The notes below the pieces were generated by a model that was not told the origin of the DNA, did not search any database, and worked only from the letters and a program-made list of their open reading frames with translations. Shown here one piece after another: positions 12,539-23,852 of a stretch of DNA of 64,000 nucleotides. This DNA comes from Phallus indusiatus (taxonomy: Eukaryota; Basidiomycota; Agaricomycetes; Phallales; Phallaceae): positions 248,001 through 312,000 of the forward strand of contig JAQFWX010000041.1 of NCBI GenBank assembly GCA_027605045.1, in the 5' to 3' direction. A program made the translations under genes and the position numbers. Within the stretch, counting starts at the first letter, position 1. Each line of letters begins with the position of its first letter.

Positions 12539-13314
12539 GAGGATGTCGGCATTTTTTTAGACGTGCATCAAACCATGCCTCGACGTTTTTTGAACTATAG
12601 AAATTTGGAATTTAATTGAAATCGCTCCTGTAAGAATATAATTCTATTCAAATGAGGTGGGCTGGTTGTTCTGGCATGGATGGGGCCAGGCCCTAAATCA
12701 AGAGTGATCTTCGCTCCAGCTACAGGCATAATTTTCTCACGAATCAATAGCAAAACATGAGCCCGAAACCCGAACGAGAAATCAATTTTGTGAATCCACC
12801 GGACGCCATCAAAGTTGCCCATATGGTTCATCTTGATTATATGGGAGTAATCTGGTTGATGATGCTTCTTTAAAAGAGCCTCGATTTAGTTAGTTTAGTA
12901 GGCTGATCGCTAATTGAGACGCGAAATCCCAGATCAGTCATGAATTCAACTCATACAACAAGAGGCTATTATGCCCGTATTATGTGGTAATCATTTGGAA
13001 AGTCAGAAATCAGAGTTTATGCTTTGAAGCTGTTGCGCGTCAGTAAACAAATAATGGTAAACAACACGGTATGAGCTAGCTTTTCAGATTTCAAATACCG
13101 CCAGCCACTCCTCTTTTTCTCGCGTTTTCTCGGGCAGAAAGTGGTATCTTGTTCAATACGAACAGGATTAATACCGAGATATAAAAAGCATAGTAAGCAT
13201 TTAGCATTCAGCTCATTTTTATCTCAACATAGTTTATACACTTTTTTTTACCAAAAGGTGCCGTCATGGATCTCGAGTCCCACATAAATATAGACAATTC
13301 TCAGATCGAGGTAC
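12539..13314. other. Intergenic, NPT1 to F-box gene
   Basis: No gene is seen in these 776 bases. The right end is the F-box promoter, with the TATA element listed separately. An ATG at 13266 opens a 15-codon frame out of phase with the F-box ORF and could be a small upstream frame. Confidence 0.5.
13180..13187 (+). promoter_or_regulatory. TATA box of F-box gene
   Basis: TATAAAAA lies 135 bases before the F-box start codon, within an AT-rich stretch. Its position and orientation fit a core promoter with a leader of about 100 bases. Functional status is inferred. Confidence 0.5.
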
Positions 13315-14733
13315 ATGTCTATTAACTCGACAAATAATCAAGCTAACAGAGCTTTCAAGTCAACTGGCGGTTGGGCGACGTCATCATTACGATCTTCCTC
13401 AGCGCGAGTGCTGCCCAATGAAATACTTGCTCATATATTAGAACTGGGCGTCCTGGGTCAAGAAAAAAGACGGGTGTCGCCCTGGAATTATTCGTTTAGG
13501 GGATTGTATGGCTATCAAATCTCGACATCACACGTATCTCGTCAATTCAGATACGTCGCTGTCAACACCCCGCGTTTGTGGACACTTATTCATCCCCAAA
13601 AGCCCTTGGAATCGCAGGTAGCCTATGTCAAAACGTGTCTCGAAAGATCTGGGTCTCTTCTGTGCACTTTAGTCTTGGATTACGATCAGGATGATATTGA
13701 TTATCCAAACCCTGCCATTTGCCGAATTATGACCCTCGTAAACTCGAACATATACCGCCTCGAACGGTTTTACGCGAAATTTTGTCACATTCCAATACTT
13801 CACCAAATAATGGGGTATTTAAACAAGCCAGCCCCGCGGCTTACAACATTGGAGTTATCTTACACAGCTATTTTAACGTCGCCCAACACCCAATTTCCTG
13901 CCAGAAACGATTTCCAGCTTTTGCTTTTTGACGGGCAAATGCCGATGTTGACCACGATTCTGCTTGAGGCTGTTCACACATTGCAGTGGTCTGGTTATAA
14001 TCTTGAAAATCTCACCGTACTCGGCTTAATATACGAGCGGGGCCCGGTGCATCAGGACCTCCGAACACTCATAAAACGCACTCCTTTGTTGCGCGAACTG
14101 AGTATCCAAGACTCGTCATTGCCACAGCCCCGACCAATAGAAGCTGATTCTCCCGTTGAAATGAAAGTTGAACTAGTATCTCTAGAACTTTTAGAGATGG
14201 TATACCTTCAACCGGTGGATGCTAAACAAATCATATCTTACATAAATGCCCCTAATTTGAAGTCTTTAATTCTCGCAGAGATAGATGAGATGGATGACAT
14301 GGGTCGTATAACACTGTTCGACCAAATTCTCGGACCGCCCCTCCTTTTTCCAAATCTCAGCTCACTCATGTTAGCGTATTTTAAAACAAGCGACCAAGCC
14401 TTTGCGAGACTATTGCATGAATACCCTAACCTGGAAACGCTATGGGTATACGGCCCAAACCCAGTCTCTAAGTGGCCAAGCTACGTACGACTACTCGAAG
14501 ACACCAACCTCACCGGGGGATCCCGTTTGTGCCCAAATCTCAAAACCTTACGTTGCGCAAATGTCAAATGGGAAGATATACGAGATGTACTGGCAAGACG
14601 CGCAGAGGCGAATATTCCCCTTCCTAAACTTCAGTTACTGCGACCTCACAGTACTCCCAATCCTTCGACTGCACGTTGGCTTCAGCAGAACACACGCGTT
14701 GAGATTTTAAATCTCGCGCATGATGATTATTAA
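13315..14733 (+). CDS. F-box-like protein with degenerate leucine-rich tail
   Basis: A single-exon ORF of 472 aa. Residues 31-92 look like a fungal F-box: LPNEILAHILELG, then SHVSRQFRYVAVNTPRLWTLI, where the Cys usually found before the Arg-x-W part is replaced. The remaining 380 residues have scattered Leu-rich units (for example PRLTTLELSYTAI, LENLTVLGL, PNLETLWVYG) like the irregular leucine-rich repeats of this class. Such proteins usually bind Skp1 and present substrates to an SCF ubiquitin ligase; neither partner nor target can be read here. Agaricomycetes carry large families of these genes, and intron-free copies are common. No defect is visible. Confidence 0.75.
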   Translation: MSINSTNNQANRAFKSTGGWATSSLRSSSARVLPNEILAHILELGVLGQEKRRVSPWNYSFRGLYGYQISTSHVSRQFRYVAVNTPRLWTLIHPQKPLESQVAYVKTCLERSGSLLCTLVLDYDQDDIDYPNPAICRIMTLVNSNIYRLERFYAKFCHIPILHQIMGYLNKPAPRLTTLELSYTAILTSPNTQFPARNDFQLLLFDGQMPMLTTILLEAVHTLQWSGYNLENLTVLGLIYERGPVHQDLRTLIKRTPLLRELSIQDSSLPQPRPIEADSPVEMKVELVSLELLEMVYLQPVDAKQIISYINAPNLKSLILAEIDEMDDMGRITLFDQILGPPLLFPNLSSLMLAYFKTSDQAFARLLHEYPNLETLWVYGPNPVSKWPSYVRLLEDTNLTGGSRLCPNLKTLRCANVKWEDIRDVLARRAEANIPLPKLQLLRPHSTPNPSTARWLQQNTRVEILNLAHDDY

Positions 14734-15342
14734 TTACACATATTTTCTTTATTCCCATCTTTTATGACCATAAACCCGCCGATCTCGGTTGGTTCTCCAT
14801 CTCCTCCTTTCTCTATCTTTTATGTTTAATCCCACTGGCATCGGCGGTCAGAAGTATATTTGAAAATAATTAGTTACTCAGTCGGTCCATTTCATCTTCA
14901 TCACGCCATTATATAAATGAAGTTCTTTTGTTTTTGCTACATCTCAAATAATTCATTATTTTATCGAAACAGACGTCAGAACGCCGTATGGTTTTTTTGT
15001 CTCCCCTGACTGGAGTACATTTTCTGTCAGCCTTCATTCCCATTGATTAATTTATGCGAGACGACAAGAGTTAATCTTATCATTTCAGTGGTACTATCTC
15101 ATCAATTCCAATATTTGTGGTGCTAAAAATGTCACATCCCTCAACCGCTGCCTTCTCCAAGTTCGCTGTCACTTCGACTTCTGGCATATCAAAGCTAAGA
15201 TTGTTGGTTTAGCCAGTTGCGCAGATTGACTCCAGCGCCGTGTCAAGCTGCACTGAGTCCGAGTCAAATCCGTTCGCCGCGAGCGCCGTGCCTTCAATTC
15301 TGCCTCGTGCTGATCAAGTGCCGATAACATTTCAAGTCGGTT
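14734..15342. other. Intergenic / PFK-2 upstream region
   Basis: No complete gene is seen in these 609 bases. An ATG at 15130 opens a short Ser-rich frame (MSHPSTAAFSKFAV) that stops near 15211. A second Ser/Pro-rich open stretch runs from about 15227 into the PFK-2 start but in a different frame. These could be remnants or unspliced parts of an N-terminal extension, which fungal PFK-2 proteins often have. Confidence 0.4.
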
Positions 15343-17604
15343 ATGGCTGCCCCATTATACACAACAGGTAAGCAAAACAGTTTCAAGATATAAGGAGTTT
15401 GTTGATAATAATTTGGACAGCATCTGGATTACTTTTCCATGCGGGGAAAATCATTGTCGTAACAGTTGGTCTCCCCGCGCGAGGCAAGACACACATTTCA
15501 CGTGCTTTGGAGCGGTATTTGCGATGGCTAGGAGTAAAGACTCAGGTTGTCAGTCTGGGAGATTATAGAAGAAAAGTGCTCGGAGGCGCACAGAATCTTC
15601 CCAAGGATTATTTCACACTCGGCGAGAAGAGTCCCGAGACGGAAAGGCTGAGAAGGGACGTCAAAGAGGGTTGCGAAGCTCTCATTATAGAGTTCTTTGA
15701 GAAGGGTGGACAAGTTGTTATCTATGATGCTAATAATGGCACTGTTAAGGCACGGCAGGAGCTAGCTGAGAGGTTTGACGCTGCTGGAATACATGTCGTC
15801 TTTCTCGGTGCGTGGACCTCACTCAATCTTGAGGCAAGCACCCGATTGTTTGCTGACCTCTACACTTGTTTGCACTTGCAGAGTCTGTATTGACTAATGA
15901 CGAACTTGTCGAGGCTAACATTCGGAGCGTCAAGATATCTTCACCTGATGTGCGTTCTTGCTGAAACGAATCTGCCGATTATTGTTGACCCAGCAGTGGC
16001 ATTCAGTACAAGAATGTCAGCCCCGAAGAGGCGGTGCGAGATTACTGGTCGAGGATTAAGGACCACGAGAAGCATTATGAACCAGTCGTGGAGACTAACT
16101 GGCCTTTCATCCGAATCATTAATGTTTGTCGGTCGTTCATTGTCTTCGCAAAGCTAACTCTGATGGAACGAATCAGGTTTCGGAGAAGATCATGGTTAAT
16201 GTTAGTAACTTGTTATGTATCAAAAAGTATTCTTCTGATTCGCTTTTACTAGAGAATCCAAGGATACCTGCAAGTATGGAACAGCTATTACAAGTTTTTT
16301 TGTTGGCTTTCTGATGACTTGATCTCTACCTGGTAGTCACGAATCGTGTTCTTCCTAATGAACATTCACAACAAGTACCGAACTATCTACTTTGCACGCG
16401 TGAGTTCTGTCCTATGTCGTTCTTCTACTCAAACGAAAATATTGTTTTAGTCAGGACAATCACTGATAGAACATTCTTACAAAGCCGACTCGGATCTCTC
16501 AGCAGCAGGCTGGGAATACGCTGAGAAGCTGAAAGAGTTTGTCCTTGAACGTCGAGTTAAAACACTCGAATCACGGGGGTTAAATAGTGAAGATCGCAGA
16601 CTTGTCGTGCGTGTCCAGTTCGTCGATTAAAAGTTGCGCGGTAGTCAACCGCTTCCTTCCTCTAGATCTGGACTTCTGCTCGACGGCGAGCACATCACAC
16701 CGCCTGGCCTTTCATAGCAGCCGCAGCAGCAGTACACAAGTCAAGTCTTAGCGTTGCACCTTCTCCGCCCGATTCGGCTTCAGGCTCAGCTCCAGCTTCA
16801 CCAGACGTTCTTCCTCTTGTAACCAGAACACCACCATCTCTTCTTTCTGCGCTTCCTCCAGCGGCAGCTCCCGTTCCGGTACCCGTCCCTCGGGTCAAGG
16901 TCATTGAAAAACCTCAAATGTCAGAGATCAATCCCGGTGTATGGGACGGACTTAGTCCTGACGATGCTAAAGAGAAGTACCCGGAAGAATGGGAACGCTT
17001 TTTGAAGGATCCGTATGCGTTTCGAGCGCCGAGAGCAGAGAGTTACCATGATTTGTGTGGTATGTATGTTCAAGAATTCAGAAAGAGACAAAGGTGTTTA
17101 ATTTAATCCTGATAGTCCGTCTGGAGCCTATTTTGATCGAGCTAGAAAAGGAGCAAGAGGACTTATTGATTGTGTCGCATGCATCTGTTATTAGATGTCT
17201 GCTTGCCTATCTTATTGGTTTACCTGCTACCGAAATTCCAGCCATCGAAATCGCTCGTGGAGATTTGATAGAGGTATATATTTCCGTACTGCAAGCTATG
17301 AGTTGATCTTTATCATTCCGTGTAGGTTGTTCCTGCATCATACGGCGTGCACAGCAGGGCCTTTCACTTTTGGGATGGACCGGGTCGTAGGCATAATGAC
17401 TCAGAACCAGACAATCATTCTTCGAACATGAACTTTTACGAAAACTTTGTAGAGGATACGAAATACCGGATTAGAACCGGAACTGGGAATACTACACCGT
17501 CGGAAACCACACACCATCATCACCATCATCATCACCATCCTCACGTTTATCACGTTTTTAGACACCATCCCGAAAGGGAAGATGCAGAGGAGATAGATTC
17601 GTAG
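15343..17604 (+). CDS. PFK26: 6-phosphofructo-2-kinase with probably inactive fructose-2,6-bisphosphatase domain
   Basis: Exons: 15343-15367, 15421-15807, 15882-15949, 16007-16123, 16177-16200, 16253-16273, 16337-16399, 16451-16606, 16666-17059, 17116-17273 and 17326-17604, giving 563 aa. The kinase makes fructose-2,6-bisphosphate, the main activator of glycolytic phosphofructokinase. Its Walker A motif GLPARGKT is at residues 25-32, followed by GDYRRK. In the C-terminal phosphoglycerate-mutase-like domain the catalytic RHG motif reads R-S-G (235-237), while the second His is kept (SHAS, His440). Yeast PFK26 carries the same His-to-Ser change and lacks phosphatase activity, so a kinase-only enzyme is the best reading. 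A Pro/Ala-rich insert of about 60 residues interrupts the phosphatase domain, and the tail holds nine consecutive His (534-542). The start is the first ATG in the exon 1 frame after a stop; a longer N-terminus is possible. Confidence 0.9.
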
Positions 17605-17818
17605 CTGAAAATTAACTGTATGAGGTAGAAAATAATGAACCCATAACTCAATCTTTTATTCATTGTAAACGAATTTGTATAAGCGTACTAATACCTTAGA
17701 AACAAAGAAATGTCCATGTTCTATACATTCATTGAAGGTCCTGTTAGAAGGATATAAGAGGGATTATGCAATGGTATAACCACGAAGAATGCCAATGCCC
17801 CGTTCATTGTTATTTTCT

Positions 17819-19356
17819 CTAATTCTGATCATCGATAAGATGTTGAGCAGCAACTAAATCTGCTTGAACCATTTCCTTGACGAGCGAGTCAAAGTCGACT
17901 TGGCGCTTCCATCCCAGTAAACGTTCCGCTTTACCAGGATTTCCCAACAGAAGGCTGGAAGAGACGTCAGTAGTTACAAAGATAAAATAGAATGCGACAA
18001 CGTACTCGACTTCGGCAGGACGGAAGTATCTGGAATCGACTCTTACGATAACTTCGCCCGTCTTGGCGTTCAACCCTACTTCATCGACACCCTTGCCTTG
18101 CCATCTACAGTTTTCATGAGCTTATGAATATTGAGACTAGGAAGTTCTTACTTGATTTTGATTCCCACAACTGCGAAAGATTTCTCTACGAATTCACGAA
18201 CGGGATGAGTTTCGCCGGTCGCTAGAACGAAATCTTCAGGTGACGGCTGTTGCAACATGCGCCACATTCCCTCTGGATTCTGCGTTAGTCATGTTGGAAG
18301 AGTCTAAAGGGAAAGAGCCTTACCGACATAATCACGAGCTACAGACCAAAATTAGTGAATATAAGAAGACACAAAAGAAAAGAATCACCATGTCCCCAAT
18401 CTCGTTGAGCATCGAGGTTTCCCAAGTACAGGCATGACTGTTTACCGATACTGATCTCAGCGGCGGCACGAGAAATCTTACGGGTCACAAAGGTTCGTCC
18501 TCTTCGCGGACTCTCGTGGTTGAAAAGGATACCATTGCAAGCGTACATGCCGTACGCCTCGCGGTAGTTTACAGTAATCCAATAAGCGTAGAGTTTAGCA
18601 ACGCCGTAAGGAGATCTCGGGTAAAAAGGGGTGGTTTCGGATTGAGGAGTTTCGACTACTTTGCCGTACAATTCTGAAGTAGAAGCTTGGTAGAAGCGAA
18701 CGTGTTTTTCCAGCCCGCAGGTACGGATAGCATCGAGCAAACGCAATGTCCCGAGACCGTCGACATCACCCGTGTATTCTGCCATTTCGAAGGATACTTT
18801 GACATGGGATTGAGCTCCGAGGTTGTATACTTCGGAGGGCTGGACAGATGAGAGAATGTATACCAGATTGGTGCTATCGGAGAGATCGCCGTAGTGTAAG
18901 ATGAATTTACCGGGTCCTGTTTTTTTTGGAATGTCAGTAGTGCAGTGATGATGACGGATCAGGACGTAGTCGTACGTTCATGTTGGTCGGCATAGAGATG
19001 GTAGAGACGACCAGTGTTGAAACTGGATGATCTTCGGATGATACCATGGACTTGGTAGCCCTTCTCTATCAGAATCTCTGTCCTAAACGCACAAAGTCAG
19101 TGGACAACGGTGTTTGCGCGTCCTCGTTGTTGGCATCGTCGACGATAATGAATATGACATACAAATACGAGCCATCTTGACCAGTTATACCTAGAGAACT
19201 GATCAATGGGTGTAATCACACGAGGAGGCTAATGGGCACCGGCAGACCTGAGATCAATGCGACCTTGCGTTTCCTGAACTCTTCGGGTGGACCGTAGTCT
19301 CTAGCGAATGGCGCGGGGATAACAGAATCGTTGATGTTGAGCTGTGCAGACGACAT
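17819..19356 (-). CDS. GMD: GDP-mannose 4,6-dehydratase
   Basis: Exons: 19356-19248, 19190-19163, 19082-18976, 18916-18389, 18338-18324 (15 bases), 18272-18152, 18104-18006 and 17954-17819, giving 380 aa. This short-chain dehydrogenase/epimerase-type enzyme converts GDP-mannose to GDP-4-keto-6-deoxymannose, the first step to GDP-fucose and GDP-rhamnose; NADP(H) is bound and recycled. The nucleotide-binding motif GITGQDG is at residues 37-43, the catalytic STSE block at 160-163, the catalytic YGVAK at 185-189, and [16 protein letters not shown] follows. The size equals other eukaryotic GMDs. The tiny 15-base exon encodes ARDYV together with split codons on both sides and is needed for the conserved GHARDYVEGMW block. 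Its 3' end faces PFK-2 across 214 bases with no other gene. Confidence 0.93.
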
Positions 19357-19600
19357 GGACGAAGACAAGCGTCGCGTCCTGTTCCTGAGGTTAATATATA
19401 TACACTCTATTGACGCCCATTAGATTGATGAACACGGCGTCACCTCCCCCGACGATGAGCATGGCCTACACAACACGTTGTCCGACAGGGAAAAATAGTC
19501 TAGTGTGGGAAATGTCTTAGAGTCCTGTCCGCTAAAGATGCGTATATAAAATTCGTTTCCCCCGACATCGGTAGCACCTTCAACTTGTCGCCCGTAAGTA
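19357..19600. promoter_or_regulatory. Divergent promoter, GMD and dehydrogenase A
   Basis: These 244 bases separate the start codons of GMD (minus) and the first dehydrogenase gene (plus). AT-rich TATA-like stretches occur near 19395 (atatatata) and 19541 (gtatataaaa). The second lies about 60 bases before the dehydrogenase ATG and fits a TATA box. Confidence 0.5.
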
Positions 19601-21231
19601 ATGTCAACTTCAATTCCAACAACGATGCGCGCGTGCCTTGTCCAAGAGGTCTGTCTGTCTTGTCATATTAAAGCGAATCTCCGATGCTTATCTGTTTATT
19701 TGCTTATCTTTGTTCTTAGGACGGTACAGTGGCAGCTCAGCAGATTCCCGTTCCCACCCTCAAACCCAATGAAATCCTTGTCAAGGTAATTTGTTCTGCT
19801 GTTTAATTTAAGAGAATTACTAGCCTAATCATAATGCTCTCCAAGGTTTATGCTGTCGCTCAAAACCCGGCAGATTGGAAATGTCAGTGATTCGTTCACC
19901 AAAATATCCGACAAATGATGCTCATGATATCTTTGTACTAGTACCTGTCATGCAAACTGGTATGACAGACGGCAGATCCTGTCAATCTGGGCTAATTTTT
20001 CTCAGTGCCCAAGTCCGTTATTGGTGTCGACTTTTCGGGTGTCGTTGTCAAGCTTGGGGATCGAGTCGACGCCAGTTATACCGTAAAGGTCGGTGATCGC
20101 GTCGCCGGCTTCACGCATGGAAGTCTCTGGCCAGACTATGGTTCTTTCTCAGAGTACACCAAAGTCGAAGCTGATCTTGTCTGGATTCTTCCTTCCAATG
20201 TCTCCTACGAGGAAGCAGCCACTATAAGTTGCGGGTAAGCTCTTCAAACAGTTTTCAACCATACCGCATTAACGGACAAAGTTCAGTCTCCTGACATCCA
20301 TTCAAGTAATGCATGTTTTTCTATCAACTTTTAATTCTTCAATTCAGAAATTTTAGGCCCTCTATCATCCTACCCGTTTTGGCTTGCCAGAGCCCCCGGC
20401 ACCCGAGAGTGGGAAATGGGTCAGTGTTTTTTATTGGTACACGATCTGATATTTTCTTTTAACGGAGAATAAGATTTTTATATACGGAGGAAGTAGTGAG
20501 TCAATCAACAAAATCAACATATTTTGAAGCTTATGTATATTCAGCTTCGGTTGGTATGTATGCCATTCAACTGGCTCATTTATCAGGTTACAAAGTTGTT
20601 ACTGTCGCCTCCCCCCGGAACCATGCCTTGTTGAAAGAATTGGGAGCGGATGCCGTATTCGATGTAAGTGGAAAAAATATCATCACCAGAATTGTTATTG
20701 AACATGTGACTGTTTAGTACAAACACCCTGATGTTGTAAATCAAATTCGCGAAGTCACCGGCAATTCTATCAGTATCGGATTGGACTGCCATGCACTGGA
20801 AGACAGTCAACTTTTGACTGTCCGTACCTTTGGTCCAGATGGAGGTCGCCTTATTATCCTTATTCCGAGGCCCAGCGCGAAAGCCGCTAAGGAACGCCCA
20901 GACGTCAAGATTGAGAGTAAGTTTAATATATGCGCATGATCAGTGACTATATCACCTTATTCATTCATGATTAGCCACTCTTCTGTATACAGCTCTTGGT
21001 CGAGCTTTTGCCTGGCCTAATCAGCTTTCTGGTTCTGAGTCGCCAGAAGATCGTGCACACTTCGCATATTTCCTGCCTAAAGTAACTGACTTGGTTCAGA
21101 AAGGGCTCATTCGCCCCAATCCTATCAAAATCTGGGAAGGCGGGTTAGAAAATGTTCAACAAGGTCTTGATTACATGCGCGAGGGTAAAGTGAGCGCGCA
21201 GAAGATCGTGTATAGGGTTTCTTCAGATTGA
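19601..21231 (+). CDS. Medium-chain dehydrogenase / enoyl reductase-like protein, paralog A
   Basis: Exons: 19601-19648, 19720-19785, 19846-19882, 19942-19959, 20006-20234, 20287-20305, 20357-20419, 20474-20495, 20545-20663, 20718-20916 and 20993-21231, giving 352 aa. It belongs to the zinc-free quinone-oxidoreductase/trans-enoyl-reductase branch of the medium-chain dehydrogenase superfamily. The N-terminal GroES-like part has NPADWK and GVDFSGVVVKLGD. The nucleotide-binding part has YGGS-SVG followed by YAIQLAHLSGYKV and the ELGADAVFDY strand. NADPH-dependent reduction of an activated double bond is inferred from the family; the substrate is unknown. It shares every intron position with paralogs B and C but is clearly the most diverged. 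Its flanks do not resemble theirs, so it lies outside the later segmental duplication. Confidence 0.85.
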
Positions 21232-21663
21232 TCTATGCTCATTAATTGAAACGTAGAGCACGTATAATAATATCATGTGATGTAGGATTTCTTGGATAAT
21301 CTGAACAAACAGGTCGGAGTTGTATGTCGCCTACTATAACATTGCGCATATACGCGGCGTTTTCAGCCTCAAATTATCTCGATCAGTGCTATCTTGGATT
21401 TACGAGTCTAAAGGGCTGAAAAAAGCAGCATGAATTAATTATGCGTGAGCATTGATCCGGAGAACGTACCCAATGTACGTTTATCTATTAGTCATTTCCA
21501 TATATACCCCGTTCATTGATTAAACAATGCAGGTGGATGTTTGAAACGCTGTATCATTATCAATTTTCCGCATTTACAACTTGTCTCTGCATTTATATTT
21601 TCAACTTACTACTTTCAAATCTCACGTACATTCACACATTTTGAAGTGAATATTTATTGATGG

Positions 21664-21671
21664 TGACGTCA
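21664..21671. promoter_or_regulatory. CRE-type palindrome TGACGTCA
   Basis: A perfect eight-base cAMP-response-type palindrome, 558 bases upstream of dehydrogenase B, kept in the duplicated flank of gene C. Such sites are bound by bZIP (ATF/CREB) factors. Function here is inferred. Confidence 0.4.
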
Positions 21672-22119
21672 TGATTCACTATTATCTCTTTCTCATACTT
21701 ACGAATTTAAGTCAAACACTCCTGAGATATTTGCAATTTTTTATCATTAAAATGATCATGTTTTCTCACAAAATATGGACAGCTGTTGATTATCGAAGGG
21801 TCCATTGAGAGATATGCTTAGAAAGCCATACTATAGTCTATGTACAAACATCGCGTCCTGTCCCTGGTTCATATATGTAATGTGATATTGTGCTTTGCCG
21901 AAATATTGATGAAAAATGGCGACACCTTCAATTGGGGATGCAGGCAACGACGATGGAGTCACTCGATATGAGAATGTTTCGATGTTCTGCAACCTTGCTC
22001 ACTGTGTTGGTACCGGACAATGAAACCCGGACGCTCCATTGGGAAAATATTTGTAAAGTCTTAGTAAGATCTTATAAATCCCGGTAATTAATTTTTACCA
22101 TTTGAAATTTGTATTTAAG

Positions 22120-22127
22120 TATATAAA
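22120..22127 (+). promoter_or_regulatory. TATA box of dehydrogenase B
   Basis: TATATAAA, 102 bases before the start codon and preserved at the matching place before gene C. Confidence 0.5.
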
Positions 22128-22228
22128 GATGTATATTCGAGCTACTAAAATACAAGTTCTAACAATCTACGCGTTGCGACAAACTGCACATAGATTACTC
22201 ATCACCTTTATCGTCAACGAACCGCAAA

Positions 22229-23849
22229 ATGTCAACCGCAATCCCAGAAACGATGCGCGCATGTGTTGTACAAGAAGTATGTTTACTTTCAGGCAGCTTC
22301 TAGATATTCATTTATTTCTCTCTCCGTTTTTTTCAGAACGGTACAGTGGCTGTCCGGCAAACTCCCGTTCCCACCCTCAAGCCTAATGAGATCCTCGTTA
22401 AGGTAATTCAGTTTTCGATGCTCAAATGAATCACTGGCCAATGAAATATTTTTAAAGGTTTATGCTGCCGCTCAGAACCCAGCAGACTGGAAATGTCAGT
22501 AGTTTTGCTTATCAAAACGTTTGACGATCATATTCACAATAATTTTGCAGCGGCGGCATATCTGACAGGTCTGACTGAAAAATCCATTTCAATATAGGCG
22601 AAGCTGATTCTCATTAGTTCCTGGATCTATCAGCGGCGTCGATTTTGCAGGTGTCGTTGTCAAGCTTGGGGATCAAGTCGACGACAGTTACACCGTAAAG
22701 ATCGGTGATCGCGTCGCTGGCTTCACGCATGGAGCCCTCTGGCCAGATTATGGTTCTTACGCTGAATATACAAAAGTAGAGGCAGATCTCGTTTGGATTG
22801 TCCCCTCCAACACTACATTTGAGGAGGCAGCTACTATGAGTGCCAGGTAAACATTTTATCCAGTGTCTCTTTCCCAGCGCACATCAGTTAACCTGTTCGA
22901 TCCAGCCTTCTGACGGCCGTTCAGGTAATACACGTCGTAATCGACTTTTCCATTTCTTCTCATCCCCTGGAAATGTAGGCTTTCTATCATCCCACTCGTC
23001 TTGGTCTGCCAGAGCCTCCCGCACCTGAAAACGGAAAATGGGTTAGTATCATCTTCTACGAGAACTACAATTGCTAACAGAAAATTAAGATTTTCATATA
23101 CGGAGGAAGCAGTTAGTCTAGCAAACAGCATAAACAATTTCAAGCTCATTAATACTCCTGTTTAGCTTCCGTTGGTTTGTATGCTATTCAACTGGCTCAC
23201 TTGTCAGGCTACAAAGTCGCTACTGTCGCCTCCCCAAAAAATCATGCCTTGCTGAAAGAATTAGGAGCGGATGCGGTATTTGATGTGAGTTGAAAGATTA
23301 TCACCTCCGATGTCGGCATTATGAACGTTTTATTCGCAGTACAAACAATCTGATGTTGTGGACCAAATTCGCAATGTCACTGGCAACTCTATCAGTATTG
23401 GATTAGATATTCATGCAACTGAAGATAGTCAGCTATTGAGTGTTCGTACATTTGGTCCAAGCGGAGGTCACCTTATTATTCTTGGTCTCAGCGATCAAGC
23501 TGCCAAAGAACGACCAGATGTCAAGATCCAACGTGAGTTTTGAGAAACTTGTGGTATAAGTGGATATCATCTCATTTCATACTCTTTAATAGAACTTGCG
23601 GTTTATACAGCTCTTGGACGAGCTTTTGCCTGGCCCCAAGGGTTCTCTGCACCAGCATCACCTGAAGACCGCGCTCACTTGGCCCATTTCCTTCCCAAGC
23701 TTACCCGCCTTGTTGAAGCTGGTTCTATTCGTCCCAATCCTATCAAAATATGGGAGGGCGGGCTAGAGAATGTGCAACAAGGTTTTGATTATATGCGGGA
23801 AGGTAAAGTGAGCGCGGAGAAGATTGTGTACAAGGTGTCATCAGAATAA
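22229..23849 (+). CDS. Medium-chain dehydrogenase / enoyl reductase-like protein, paralog B
   Basis: Exons: 22229-22276, 22337-22402, 22458-22494, 22551-22568, 22618-22846, 22906-22924, 22979-23041, 23090-23111, 23166-23284, 23340-23532 and 23611-23849, giving 350 aa. The fold and motifs are as in paralog A: NPADWK near the N-terminus, GVDFAGVVVKLGD, a YGGS-SVG nucleotide-binding turn, and LGRAFAWPQG in the C-terminal part. It is nearly identical to paralog C (30678-32296), and even the introns align. Four exons are of only 18-37 bases, so automatic gene calling may miss them. The frame is intact throughout. A MITE sits four bases beyond the stop codon (element start 23853), so the 3' UTR is probably altered relative to C. 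Confidence 0.85.
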
Positions 23850-23852
23850 ATA

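Larger units (their letters stand above)
21232..22228. other. Intergenic and 5' region of dehydrogenase B
   Basis: No gene is seen in these 997 bases. The part from 21654 is duplicated upstream of gene C and contains the CRE-like and TATA elements listed separately. Short frames in it are not conserved between the copies. Confidence 0.5.

Noticed and set aside
15130..15342. Additional 5' exon of PFK-2
   Set aside because: Two Ser-rich open stretches exist but no splice pair joins them in frame to the 15343 start; left as a possibility only.
17512..17540. Poly-His run as a cloning-tag contaminant
   Set aside because: It is inside the native last exon, uses mixed CAT/CAC codons and continues into an irregular His-rich tail before the stop.
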